Positions 1 through 10,431 of a DNA stretch of 41,897 nt are shown here, one piece after another. Under the pieces are notes generated by a model, which was given only the letters and a program-made list of their open reading frames with translations, was not told where the DNA came from and searched no databases. Position 1 is the stretch's first letter. Each line of letters begins with the position of its first letter. The position numbers and the translations under genes were made by a program. Origin of the DNA: Sporisorium sorghi (Eukaryota > Basidiomycota > Ustilaginomycetes > Ustilaginales > Ustilaginaceae); NCBI GenBank assembly GCA_023212695.1, contig JALCCG010000188.1, positions 1-41,897 of the forward strand. Direction: 5' to 3'.

Positions 1-2
1 TG

Positions 3-47
3 GAGGGGGACTTGCCTGTTTTGGCCCAAATTTCGCAAGTCCCCCTC
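3..47. repeat. 13-bp perfect inverted repeat (hairpin) at the left edge
   Basis: Positions 3-15 (GAGGGGGACTTGC) and 35-47 (GCAAGTCCCCCTC) are exact reverse complements with a 19-nt spacer that contains CCCAAATTT. The outer flanks (TGGA at 1-4, and TTCCA just after the right arm) also partly pair. It could be the end of a small inverted-repeat element, a transcript hairpin or a protein site. Because it abuts the window edge, it may continue outside. Confidence 0.7.
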
Positions 48-48
48 A

Positions 49-82
49 ATTCCACACCTATGTGAATTCCACATCTACGTGA
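49..82. repeat. 17-bp imperfect tandem duplication
   Basis: ATTCCACACCTATGTGA (49-65) is followed at once by ATTCCACATCTACGTGA (66-82), with two mismatches. It directly adjoins the inverted repeat at 3-47. No function can be assigned. Confidence 0.75.
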
Positions 83-174
83 TACACGTTACGCGACTCT
101 TCTGTCTCGTGCCTCTTGTCGTGGAACCGCGTCGGCATTTATCCAGATCGCGGGAGCTCGAGATCCTGATTTCG

Positions 175-198
175 CAGCAGCAGCAGCAGCAGCAGCAG
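175..198. repeat. (CAG)8 microsatellite
   Basis: Eight uninterrupted CAG units lie in a stretch where no coding region is supported. This is a likely length-polymorphic locus. Confidence 0.9.
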
Positions 199-429
199 CG
201 CAGCGCGGCCTAACAAATAGCAAATTGGGCCGATCCGTGGGCTTGGAAGTCGATGAGCTGTAGGTATTCACAACGCTTCATTGATAGACACCATTCAGAT
301 TCGTTTTGGTGGGTTGACTCAGATGCGATCGTGTTTGAGTGTCGAGCAGAAAGAGAGGGCGGGATCTGTCGACGAGCGATGGTCGCCCGTGGGTATATTG
401 CGTGCCTGATCGCGGCGTGGCAAGGCTTG

Positions 430-1437
430 TTACAACTCTACATGCTTGCTTGCTGCAATAGTCGAAGGGCTTGTCGGCGTCTCCGATGTTGCAGAAGATG
501 ACGTTACGCCCTTGATGTCGCTGCCCAGGTCGACCCATACACCGAGCCCGCGATGCTTGCCCACACCGACGTAGAAGCGTTTCGGGATCTGCACTTGCGA
601 TTCCGACCAGGGTATCGAGAGGCGGTAGAAGTCCGCAGTGCTCGGACTAGCATCTTGAGTGAGGTTCGAGCCAGTTTGCGGCCTGGACAGGGGACTGAAG
701 AAGCCGTTGCCGCCAGAATACCCCAAATCGAGCCACCCATAGCTGGACCGCGGTGCCGAGGTGTTCGAGGAGCCTATCGATGCCGTCGAGTTTGTCGAGT
801 CCAGCGGCACCACGGAGGTGACAGGACTATACCAGTTCGGTGAGGTGGTAAAGAGACCCAAGAGAATCAGCGCGCAATACATGCATGGTTGCGAGTGCAG
901 CGTGAACGAGAAGAGGAAGAGCACCAAGAACAAAGGCGACGTCTTGGGGAACGGCAGGAGGAACAGCGGGATCCACCACCGCATGCAGTACATCTTGACG
1001 CGAGCTATCTGCTCTTCAGTAGCGACGAGAGCCGAGCTGCGAGAGTATTCGAGTGTCGTTGGTGGTGCGGAAGGGTGGGAAAAAGCAAGGGCGCAAGCTT
1101 CGGCTGGAAATGCGCAACACCTTCAAGTCACGATTCCAAGATTCGGAAATCGGGAACGCGGGCACAACGCGACTCGGCAACTTTGACTGTTTTGCGGAGA
1201 TCAACACTCGGATCGTGCTCTTTCTTCCGCAACTCCATCATCATCATCGTCCTCCTTCTCACAAAACTTACCTGATTCTTGCAGCAAGTCACCCGCTTCG
1301 CTAGAGGAAGACGGCTGATTGTACACTCGCCTTGCAACGATCTCGTTCTCGAACACTCACCATCAGAGCCGCATGCACACGCCCAAGCTCCTCACGCCGC
1401 CCGAGTGGTCATAACCCGGCACCGCGACACTCATCAT
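430..1437 (-). CDS. Unrecognised spliced membrane-associated protein, start uncertain
   Basis: I do not recognise the family. The main exon (430-1103) has strong coding bias. It encodes a soluble stretch with [10 protein letters not shown], then a tryptophan-rich hydrophobic segment ([19 protein letters not shown] onward, one or two membrane helices), then a Ser/Asn-rich segment with NST/NLT sequons, then [21 protein letters not shown] clear GTAAGT donor at 1266-1271 and a TTTCCAG acceptor ending at 1104 join it in phase to an upstream exon (1272 to about 1347) encoding [20 protein letters not shown]. That exon has no ATG. A possible first exon at 1396-1437 ([14 protein letters not shown]) needs a weak GTGAGG...GAG intron, and its ATG would overlap the GCN5 ATG. 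That model gives 263 aa. Near the 3' end coding-like sequence switches frame around 525 ([17 protein letters not shown] in another frame), so the C-terminus is also uncertain; a sequence error, a missed intron or gene decay are all possible. Confidence 0.5.
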
Positions 1438-3646
1438 GCCTCTCCTCTACCCATCAGGCGCCAGAACGCTACACAGGCTTTCTCCATCTCAACGCCTGAT
1501 AAAGATCGCTCGACACACACCCGCGTCATCTGCATCGAATACAGCCGATTCGGTAGCACCCTCCTGCTTCGGTTTCAAGCCCTCCGAGTACGAAGAGATT
1601 GTCGAGGACCCCGTTTCGCGAGGCTCACGACACGATTCGCGCCAGGTTGATGATGTTAAGCTAAAAGCGGATTGGGACGCGGTCAAGTGCGATACTTGCG
1701 GTCGCAGCGTGGAAGAGCACGCTGCTCTCACCGACGCCGACGACGAGGAAGCCACACGCAGAGCCAAAGTAGCAGTACGACTGGATGAACTGCTGGAAGA
1801 CAAGGGCAAGCTGCTCGACTTTGACTATGTGGACGCGGATATCGAGTCGCTGCGCAAACAGATGCGGCCTGTTGGTGCCGACGGGCTCGTCGAGGCTTCC
1901 AGTCCGGTCTCGCAACTAAGCACCGTGCCCGACGCCACGCCGAGTCCCCACCCATCCACTCAGGCGCTCCCCAACGGCTCCGGACCTCACTCTTCCACCC
2001 CGCTTCTGCAGAGCTTGAATCGCAAACGCAAGCTCCGAGAGACGTCACGTTCACGATCACGGTCGCGCGACAGGGAGGCATCGGTAGCCACCTCAAGTCG
2101 ACTATCCAGCCCAGAGTTGACTGTGATCCATTCCAATCCTGCATCGCGACAACAATCAACCGAGCCAAGCGCAGCCAATGGGCGGCACGATGCCAAGCGA
2201 AGGAAGTTCGTGTCGTCCGACCTAACGAAGGAAAGCATGACGGAAGCCAACATGTCGACCGACCTCAGTGACGAATCGACCGAGCTCAAGCAGGCGGAAG
2301 CGGCGGAAGCAGCGGCAGAGCCCGCAGCAGGAGAGGCGCAAGATGGCGTCGATCCGACGTCTAACAAGGACGAGGGCGAAGACGGCACGACCAAGGTCAA
2401 AGCGGAAGAAGCTATCGATCTCGAGGAGGAGCTCCAGCCAGCACCCAAAAGCGCCGCATCGGCAGCCGAAGAGGGCGTTGCACCGAAAAAGGAGCGCCCA
2501 GCCGTGATCGAGGAGCGTACGGGACTCATCCAATTCCGAGTGGTGACCAATGACGACAACCACGAGTCGATGATTCTGCTCACGGGACTGAAAAACATCT
2601 TCCAGCGTCAGCTGCCCAAGATGCCACGCGAATACATCTCGCGGCTGGTGTTTGACCGCAACCACCAGAGTGTAGCCATCGTCAAGCGTGGATTGCAAGT
2701 GGTGGGCGGCATCACCTACCGTCCGTTCAAGCAGCGCAAGTTTGCCGAGATCGTATTCTGTGCAATCACGAGCACGGAACAGGTCAAAGGGTACGGCTCG
2801 CATCTGATGAATCATCTCAAGGACCACGTCAAGGCGTCGTCACCCGTGATGCACTTTCTGACGTATGCCGACAACTATGCGATCGGCTACTTCAAGAAGC
2901 AAGGGTTCACCAAGGAGATCAGTCTGGACCGATCCATCTGGGTAGGCTACATCAAGGACTACGAAGGAGGTACGCTGATGCAGTGCAGCATGGTGCCGCG
3001 CGTCAAGTACTTGGAGGTGCAAGACATGCTTGCAGCGCAGAAGGAAATGGTGCTGGCCAAGATCCGAAGCATCAGCCGCTCGCACGTGGTGCACAAGGGG
3101 TTGCAGGCGATGCACGATCGCGACCGTCTGATCAAGCTCAAAGGCTTGATAGAGAATCCAGACGGGACTGTGGCCAAACCGGAACGCGCAGCCAAGCGCG
3201 ATCAGCACAACGGCGAAGAGGATCCGACAGCGACGTTCTTGGTGGACCCATCCGAGGTGCCAGGGTTGAAGGAGAGCGGATGGACGCCCGAGATGGACGA
3301 GCTCAGTCGACGACCGAAGCGAGGACCGCACTTTGCCGTGATGCGTCACATTCTGGTGGAGCTCAATGGGCACGGCAGCGCATGGCCGTTCGTCAACCCG
3401 GTCAACGGAGACGAGGTGACCGACTACTACGACGTGATCAAGAATCCGATGGATCTGTCGACCATGGAGGCGAAGCTCGAGAACAACCAGTACGCCAATG
3501 TGGACGAGCTCGTGGCCGACGCCCAACTCATCTTTGACAACTGTCGAGCGTACAACCCGGCGTCGTCTCCATACGCAAAGAGCGCGACCAAACTGGAAAA
3601 GTTTCTCAAGGAGACGCTACTGCCCAAGGTGCAAAGTTCGTTGTGA
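1436..3646 (+). CDS. GCN5: Histone acetyltransferase GCN5 (SAGA/ADA catalytic subunit)
   Basis: Nuclear lysine acetyltransferase that transfers acetyl from acetyl-CoA to histone H3 tails within SAGA/ADA. The 736-residue frame contains a short cysteine motif ([11 protein letters not shown], near residue 85), a helical segment [18 protein letters not shown] (near 125-141), a long Ser/Glu/Ala-rich disordered linker with an RSRSRSRDR patch, the GNAT/HAT domain (about 365-525) and a C-terminal bromodomain (about 630-735). In the HAT domain [11 protein letters not shown] carries the general-base Glu (residue 438), and [13 protein letters not shown] is the acetyl-CoA pyrophosphate loop. The bromodomain shows the NPMDLSTM and NCRAYNP signatures, with the acetyl-lysine-binding Asn. 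It is much longer than yeast Gcn5 (439 aa) because of the N-terminal region. The first about 45 residues look poorly conserved. An in-frame ATG at 1373 is cut off by a stop at 1412, so a spliced first exon is possible and the start is not certain. Confidence 0.96.
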   Translation: MPLLYPSGARTLHRLSPSQRLIKIARHTPASSASNTADSVAPSCFGFKPSEYEEIVEDPVSRGSRHDSRQVDDVKLKADWDAVKCDTCGRSVEEHAALTDADDEEATRRAKVAVRLDELLEDKGKLLDFDYVDADIESLRKQMRPVGADGLVEASSPVSQLSTVPDATPSPHPSTQALPNGSGPHSSTPLLQSLNRKRKLRETSRSRSRSRDREASVATSSRLSSPELTVIHSNPASRQQSTEPSAANGRHDAKRRKFVSSDLTKESMTEANMSTDLSDESTELKQAEAAEAAAEPAAGEAQDGVDPTSNKDEGEDGTTKVKAEEAIDLEEELQPAPKSAASAAEEGVAPKKERPAVIEERTGLIQFRVVTNDDNHESMILLTGLKNIFQRQLPKMPREYISRLVFDRNHQSVAIVKRGLQVVGGITYRPFKQRKFAEIVFCAITSTEQVKGYGSHLMNHLKDHVKASSPVMHFLTYADNYAIGYFKKQGFTKEISLDRSIWVGYIKDYEGGTLMQCSMVPRVKYLEVQDMLAAQKEMVLAKIRSISRSHVVHKGLQAMHDRDRLIKLKGLIENPDGTVAKPERAAKRDQHNGEEDPTATFLVDPSEVPGLKESGWTPEMDELSRRPKRGPHFAVMRHILVELNGHGSAWPFVNPVNGDEVTDYYDVIKNPMDLSTMEAKLENNQYANVDELVADAQLIFDNCRAYNPASSPYAKSATKLEKFLKETLLPKVQSSL

Positions 3647-4620
3647 TGGTCTCGGAATTGTCTTTCAGTAGCGTGTATTTGTATTGTAATCTAGGATTGC
3701 TGCTCTTCTCCATCACGAACGACCTTCGTGAGTGTGATAGAGGCGCGGATCTCTTCCGTTGCGACCAAGCTTGTTCGTTGAAGAAGATTCGGCTCAACAT
3801 CCGAGAGTCGTGACAGATGACAGAGATGAGGGTCGCGTCGCTTTACCGGCCAACAAGCCTCCACAGAAGTCAAGCGGACTCGCAGCTCTATGACGAAATC
3901 ACTCGAAATTCCAGTTTGCCTGTCTGGGACCTCGACAAACTCAGTGATTGTAGCAAAACTCGACCACCAGCAAGCAGCCCTCCTCAGTCGATCCGAAGCG
4001 GTCGGATAGCGAACTTGCTGTTCTACAGTGTCCACGGAGTGTCGTTGTGACTAGAAGTGGAAGTGGGAGAGGATGTTGCTACGAGCCGGACGGCTTTTGG
4101 TGGGAGCGCACGGATCATGAGACTGTGAATTTGGGCGGCGAACAATGATTTCGAAATGCAAAGTCGCGACTTCCGAGACAGAAGACGAGAGCGAGCGACG
4201 AGAGCTGAGACTGCAGACAGGCTCTGTGCCTGAAGAGCGAGGTCGGGATGGCCGGCGTCAGACTGCGAGCGTGTGTGTAGATTTTTAGACTGCTCCACAA
4301 GCTTGACGTCGGTTGCTGACGCTTCTCCTTCTCATCCCTCCCACTCCATCATCACCATCTCCTTTGCTTGCTGGGATCCAGCCTCGCTGTCTTTGATCCT
4401 CAGGACTGCATCAGGTCGATACACGTCTTGGTTCCATCAAGTCACGGCGGATACCCTTGGCATCAACAATCCATCCGCACACGTCCGCGAAACCATCTTA
4501 GAGCCGCTGCGACCGATTCCAGCACACGAAGGGGCGTGAATCTCCTCCATTCATACACTCGCGGAAAGCGCTGGATACGACGCATTTGCCCGCCGTCCGC
4601 GGCTGTCCCTCACTTTCACC
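3647..4620. other. Intergenic region GCN5 / AP180
   Basis: About 1 kb holds the GCN5 3' end and the promoter and 5' UTR of the AP180 gene. ORFs on both strands are short and low in coding bias. I see no RNA gene or repeat. The last 100 bp are pyrimidine-rich, as expected for a fungal 5' leader. Confidence 0.5.
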
Positions 4621-7426
4621 ATGTCAAGGTAAGTTTGTCCCGCATCGACCCAGATGCTCCCGCCCGCTTTGCCTGAAATGCTGACCATCCACACGACTCC
4701 TTCCTCGATACAATTTCCCGCTACGTAGCTACGACAAGGTCGTCAAAGGCGCCACCAAGCCAAAGTCCGGTGGCATCAAACCCAAGTACATCGATCCCAT
4801 CATCGCCACCACCTTCGCTACCGATGGCTCGCTTCAAGATGTGTGCAGAGCTCTCGGCAACCGTCTACGCGAGCCAAATGCCACCGTCGTGCTCAAGTCG
4901 TTGGTCATCCTCCATACTATGATCAGGAATGGCGAAGTCGATAACGTCCTCAGCCACCTCTCCTCCGACATCGGCAACATCCGTCTCCGCAACGTCTCCA
5001 ACAACAGCTGGTCCGGCTACCCGGCTCCTCAGACGCTTTCCGTCTACGCCCAGTACCTCGACGAGCGTGTCCGTGCCTATCGCGACCTCAAGCACGATGT
5101 CATCCGCTCTTCCGACCACTCTCGCGCTCACTCCAACGGTGCTAGCAACAGCAACCGCTTGCGAAAGCTTTCCGTCGATAAGGGTCTGCTGCGTGAAGTC
5201 TCTGCCACCCAAAAAGTGGCCAGCGTCCTCATGCAGTGTTCCTTCTTCCTCGACGACCTCAACGATGATCTCGTCATGGCTGCCTTCCGTATGACCCTCA
5301 AGGACCTCCTCGCCATCTACACTGCCATCAACGAAGGCGTTATCAACATTCTCGAGCACTACTTTGAAATGGCCAAATCCGACGCCGAGCGCGCCTTGGA
5401 GCTCTACCGCCGCTTTTGCCGTCAGACCGAAAACGTCGTCGCTTTCCTCAACAGCGCTAAGAAGGCTTCTTACAGCCTCAATCTCGCCATCCCTTCGCTC
5501 AAACACGCTCCCGTCTCGCTCGCCGGCGCGCTCGAAGAGTATCTCAAAGACCCCAACTTTGAGCAGAATCGCAAAGAGTACAAGGAGAACAAACGCATCG
5601 CCGATGGCACACCTGCAGCATCCACCGCTCGACCCACCTCGACAACTTCGGCAGGCGTGCCCAAGAGCGAGTCCAAGAAAAGCATCACCATCCAGGAACC
5701 TGACAAGCCCGAGCGCAAAGTCAAGCCCCCGACCTCGAATCAGGACCTGCAAGACTTCTTCGCCAGCATCGACAACGACGGAGGTCAGAACATCTTCTCC
5801 AATGTTCCAGCGGAACAGAGCCTCTTCCTCCAGGCCCAGCCTACTGGTATGATGGGCATGAACGGCACCGGGTTTGGCGGCATGGGTATGGGAAGTTTGC
5901 AGCCCCAGATGACTGGTTACAACCCGTTCATGGCTCAGCAGCAGACGGGCATGCAGATGCCTGTGCATCGACAGATGACCGGTTTTGGCGGAATGCAACC
6001 GCAGATGACGGGCTTCCTTCAGCCACAAGTGACTGGTTTCAACCCTTTCCGACAGTCGATCATGCCTCAGCCTACCGGTTTCGGTGGCCCCTTTGGCGCG
6101 TTTGATGGTCAGTCGAGCATGTTCAGTCAGCCGCAACAGCAGCAGCAACAGCAGAGCCAGCCTTTCCAGCAGGCCCTGCAACCTCAGCACACCGCCACCC
6201 CTTCTCAGCCCCAAATCCCAGCACAACAGACTTCTGCAAACTCTTTCGGCCAAGCGTCAAACCAACAGCAGCAGTCGTCTGCCCTCTCGTCCTTCAACTC
6301 CGCATTCTCGTCGCAGACCAATGGGCAGCAGAACAAGCCGTCCGAGCCTGCTTCGAGCCCGGCCAAGCCGTTGCTGCCGCAAAAGACCGGTTCTCGCAAC
6401 CCCTTTGCCCCACCACCTGGATCCACGCCGCCGCCCGCCTCACCCCCTGCACCCAAAAGCCCTTCGCTCAACCAGCTTGCCATGAACGCATTTGGCGCGC
6501 CGAACGGTGGACACTATGGCCTCGGCGCCAACGCGTGGGATGGAAGCGATCCCACTGGCAAGAATGCCGGCGGTCAACAGCAGCAGCAGCAAAGCGGAAG
6601 CGGCCTGCTTGCACCCCAAAAGACCGGGCTCATCGGCAGCGTTGCGTCTGAGTTCACGTTCCAGAACCAGAACAACGCTGGCAGCACCAACAATGCCGGA
6701 TCGGGCGCGGTCTCGACGCCGACGGGTCAGCCTTCGAACGATCTCTCGTCGCAGTTTGGCGCCTTGTCGTTCGGTAACAATGCTGCAGGTTCAACGTCGA
6801 CACAGCCACCGCAGCCACAGACGCAGGCGCTGCAACCGCAACCGACCGGATTTGGAGGCAGTAGCGTGCGCCCTTTCAAGCCAGAATCGTCGTTCGGTGC
6901 TAGTCTTGCCGGCAATTCGCAGTTCGGCAGCGCTGCAGGGGGCAGTTCGGGCGGCCTGGCGCCTCAGATGACGGGCAATCCGTTTGCGCGTGTTGCCAGC
7001 CCGCTGTTGCAGGCACAGCAGCAGCAGCCGCAATTCACCGGTCTGGGGGCGTTCAACAGCAGCGCTGCTTCGGGTAGTGGAGGTGCATTTGCCTCCTCGG
7101 CCTCGACATCGACCACGTCTGGATTGCCGTCCGCTTCGAACAGCAGCGCGTTGAGTGCATTCAACTCTGCATTTAGCAGCTCAACGCCCGGCTCAACACA
7201 CCCTCAGCAGCAGCAGGGCAGTACACCGTTCAACATCGGCGGAGGCACTGGCTTGAATGGTTTCAGTGGCAGCACGAATGCATTCGGATCAGCTCAGCCG
7301 CAGCAATCTCAACTCCAACCGCAACCAACAGGCTTTGGCGGCTCAACGATCAAGCCTTTCCAGCCTACGTCTGACTTCGGCAAAGGGATCAGGGAGAGCG
7401 AGCAGCCAAACTTGTTGCAATTCTGA
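4621..7426 (+). CDS. YAP1801: AP180/CALM-type clathrin adaptor with ANTH domain
   Basis: Endocytic adaptor at the plasma membrane: the ANTH domain binds PI(4,5)P2 and the tail recruits clathrin and EH-domain proteins. Two exons: 4621-4628 (ATG TCA AG) and 4729-7426, with a GTAAGT donor and a CGTAG acceptor, giving MSSYDKVVKGATKPKSGG and 901 aa. The conserved N-terminus only appears after splicing; residues 10-23 (GAT...IKPKY) match the ANTH phosphoinositide motif closely. The ANTH domain spans about residues 1-290. The tail is Gln/Ser/Gly-rich with four NPF tripeptides (YNPF, FNPF, RNPF, GNPF), which bind EH domains. It also has 13 xxxQxTG motifs, ten of them fitting the Ark1/Prk1 kinase consensus [LIV]xxQxTG (for example LQPQMTG, LAPQKTG). 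The protein ends in NLLQF, clathrin-box-like but without the acidic residue. Yeast has two paralogues, so the symbol indicates the family only. Confidence 0.95.
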
Positions 7427-7860
7427 AAGGTGGGACGGTGTGTTTTGATGGAGGTGCAACGGATGGAGAAAAGCGATGAAGCGGAAGGGGGGGATGGACG
7501 GGAGAAGTAGGCTGCGGTTTCGCGTTGTACGACTAGACTAAGAATCGAGATGAGAAACACAACGGAGACTGGACGAGTGACGTGTGACGTGAGGCACATC
7601 GACGACGACCGGCCAGATGAGCGCAGCGTCAGGCTGGCTCAGATGAAACGGCGGTCAGGCTGCAAGAAGTGAAGTTAAGATGTCAGTAAGCCGAACACAG
7701 CGTTCGTAGACTTGAGTTTTCCACCATGGCGCTGTCAAAGGAAAGGCAGTGAGCAAGCCGGCAGAAGATGGACCCTTCTCGCAACGAAGGCGTCGCATTG
7801 TGGCATATTGAAAGGCTTTCGAAGTCTCGAAACTCCCCGAATCCTGGCTTCGCTCGGCCG

Positions 7861-7919
7861 TCGACGTTTTCGTCGAAATCCTAAGCCTGAACTTCATCGA
7901 CGTTTTCGTCGATGAGATC
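7861..7919. repeat. Two copies of a TCGACG-TTTT-CGTCGA hairpin
   Basis: The 16-mer TCGACGTTTTCGTCGA occurs exactly at 7861-7876 and 7897-7912, 36 bp apart. Each is a perfect stem-loop with a TTTT loop. The second extends to a 9-bp stem (TCATCGACG / CGTCGATGA). The spacing and identity suggest a paired binding site or a small transcript structure. The region lies about 430 bp beyond the AP180 stop. Confidence 0.75.
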
Positions 7920-9261
7920 TTCTGACACGACGAGTTTTCTAAAAAACCCTTTCCAGTCTCAGCTCAGTGCCTCTCAGCCCGCCGTGAGGGGGCTCATTCA
8001 GCGCAGGGCGAACGACTAAGCAGGTAGCGCTGCTGCTCGCTCGGCTGAAACGACATTCGAAGTACGGAGCAGAGCACTCGATGCAAGAGTGCAATAAGAT
8101 TGAATCATCATGAGTTGGATAGGGTGATCCGGACGACAGCCTCGGCCCGTACGTGCACGCCCTCCATGACCAGTTGATGCACACCTCTCTTTCGCTTGAG
8201 ACTGACCTTCGGATATCATGCGCGGAGGCTCAGGCGCCCGCATAGAGTGCGCAGTAGGTCCATGGACGTCCAAGGCAGCTGGGTCGATGCGATGCTTTGC
8301 TACTCAGTAGCCAGGAGGCAAGATGGAGCGGAAGAAGTATCTCGACGTGCCGCTATGCCTGCAGCTGGTTTAGCCGATGCGGCCGTTGAAACCCTGAGCG
8401 GAGCGGTGAGAGAGGCAGCAGACGAGGCAAGATGGTGAGACCAGAAGCGCAGCCGTGGGATCGCAACTTTCATGCTGGCGAAGCTGTATGATGGCAACTC
8501 TGATTTCACGCACAGCCGTCGGCGCCTGGTCCGAGTCGCCTGCACGTTGAGAAGCTTATGGTCCTCTTGGACGTCCTTGCGGTCGAGGAGAGGTCTGGCT
8601 GCCAACTTTGTTTTCGCTCGTCGCAATCTGATCGCTTTCCACCCCCTCACAAGGTTGAGTTGGGTCTAAAATGTGACGACTGATCACCTCTCTGACACAT
8701 TTGGAGATCTAGGCAGACCGGGCAGTCTGCCAGACAACAGTAAAACTCTAGCCCGAACCTTGATGCAAACCTTGCACAGAAGTCGCGCGCTGCAATTGCG
8801 GACAATATGCATGGCGACGCAAATGACCAGCTGGTTACCTTGTCGCAAGGTGCGCCTCGGCCGGCTTGTTGTCTTCAGCAGCCTGGGACTTTCGAGTCGC
8901 CAGGATCTCGATGCGCACATCGCCAAATCTTGCTGATGCTTGGCGGTGGGTCTTGGTTGGCCTCGACCTCTTTACGCGCGTTCTGAAACGTGAATTGTTC
9001 TGCGCTCCTCGAGCACCTCTTCAACTCTTGCTGATGCTCGGCATTGATTGAGCCGATACTCCGTTCGGAAAGAGCAGCTCAACTTCTCCTGACACTCACG
9101 TTGCGCCTCCCTGTCCGGTCGAATTGCAACTCTTCCTACAATGCGCAGCGCCTTGACTCTGAGTCGTTGGTGCCGCATGCACGAACAAGCACGTCTCTGA
9201 AGTGCAGCTCTTGAGGGAAGCATCGGCCACATGATATTTCCAACAAGAGCTAGTCGAAGTC

Positions 9262-9268
9262 TATAAAG
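9262..9268 (+). promoter_or_regulatory. TATA box of the 9358 gene
   Basis: TATAAAG lies 96 bp upstream of the ATG at 9358 and is followed by a pyrimidine-rich leader. Canonical TATA boxes are rare in this window, so the gene may be strongly or conditionally expressed (inference). Confidence 0.6.
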
Positions 9269-9357
9269 TAATTCTTTCTTGAGACCCCATCCTTTCCTGC
9301 CATCACGTACCTCCGTCTTGATCCCATTAGAGCCTCCTAGTTCACACGCTTTCCGCC

Positions 9358-10431
9358 ATGTGCGACGAGGATAGCTCTAACGGCACCGTCGCAGTCAGCC
9401 CCAAGCGTGCTCGCTCACCAGATGACGACTACGATCCCCGCCATCCCTGCCATCCTCGCCATACTCAACCTCGCACTTCATCCTCCTCGTATAACCGCCG
9501 CCCAGGCCTGCGTCTGATGCAGCTTCGGGAGATCCTGCTGGAGACGCACTGGTCTGAAGACGGTTGCACCACTTGCACCAGTCAAGGCATTCCATGCATG
9601 CGGCCAGCCATCGATTCTTTGCTCGAAAAGTGTCGCAGTTGCTCGGATGACAACAAGAGCTGCGACTGTAAATGGATCTTGGATAAGACTCATCTCCGAC
9701 TCATGATGCTAGAGCTCGAGGACGAGCCGAGCCTGGAATACAATGCTGCATTCATGGCTGCTGAAAGGAAGGTCTATGGCGCTCACTTGGGTGGTCCCAA
9801 GGACAGGCGTCGCGACTACCCGCCAGCGCCAGCCACTACTTCGTCGACCTCGGTGGCAGCTGCCGCTACCTCGTCGTCGGCTCCGCTTCCGGCTTCTGCG
9901 CCTTCGACTCCTCTTCCTTCGGCCACTCGCAGTACTCCTGCCGCTCCCGCCTCTGTTAGCTCATCTCCAGCAAAGACGCCATGTCGAGTGGTTCTGAACT
10001 TGACTCGGAGCCCTGTGCAGCCTAGTCCTCTCTCTGTCGTCACTAAAGCCCCGGTGCAATCCGCCACACCACGCTCAACGCAATCCGTATTGCAACACTC
10101 GATGAACTCTCCCACGCAACCCTCGACGAGCTCCCTCACGCAGCACTCGACCGAGACTTCCAGGCCCAGGAGTGAGGCTCTGGAAGAGTACTACATCCTC
10201 ACGAGCGGTCACGCGCAGACAATGGCCAATTGGCTCAACACGCTTGGCGCTCGTGCTAGTCCAGAGGCTCGTGATCAAATGTACAGTCGCATGTTCCAGC
10301 TGATCAACGAGGCGTCGCGACGTCTGAATGATGTGAGTATGGCATACATTGGGCTTTGTTGGTTGGGCTATTGCTGACTTTTTCTGTCGCTTGTCTTTCT
10401 TTGGCTTCAACGACAGCTCCTTGAAGACTAG
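9358..10431 (+). CDS. Protein with Zn(II)2Cys6-like cysteine cluster, function unknown
   Basis: Two exons, 9358-10332 and 10417-10431. The GTGAGT donor, a CTGAC branch-like site and a GACAG acceptor put LLED and a stop directly after RRLND, giving 329 aa. Residues 70-102 carry six cysteines in the exact fungal binuclear zinc-cluster spacing C-X2-C-X6-C-X11-C-X2-C-X6-C (C70, C73, C80, C92, C95, C102), plus C104. Unlike ordinary Gal4-type DNA-binding clusters, the first loop (TSQGIP) lacks basic residues, so DNA binding is doubtful. Before it lies an acidic/basic N-terminus with an SPKRAR patch. After it come a Ser/Thr/Ala/Pro-rich linker (about residues 155-270) and a helical C-terminus (EEYYILTSGHAQTMANWL onward). 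I know of no characterised homologue. The ATG has a good context (CCGCCATGT) and a TATA box 96 bp upstream. A copied FDH fragment lies 66 bp beyond the stop, probably in the 3' UTR. Confidence 0.8.

Larger units (their letters stand above)
7427..9357. other. Gene-poor interval between AP180 and the cysteine-cluster gene
   Basis: About 1.9 kb without a supported gene. It holds a twin hairpin (7861-7919), a near-repeat of CTTGCTGATGCTYGG (near 8930 and 9028), and a canonical TATA box for the next gene. On the minus strand between about 8870 and 9230 the frames contain charged, coiled-coil-like stretches broken by stops, perhaps a decayed gene, but no family is recognisable. Confidence 0.4.

Noticed and set aside
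8870..9232. Charged coiled-coil-like minus-strand stretches
   Set aside because: They are broken by stops in all frames, no splice model joins them, and no family match is recognisable; mentioned only as a possible relic.
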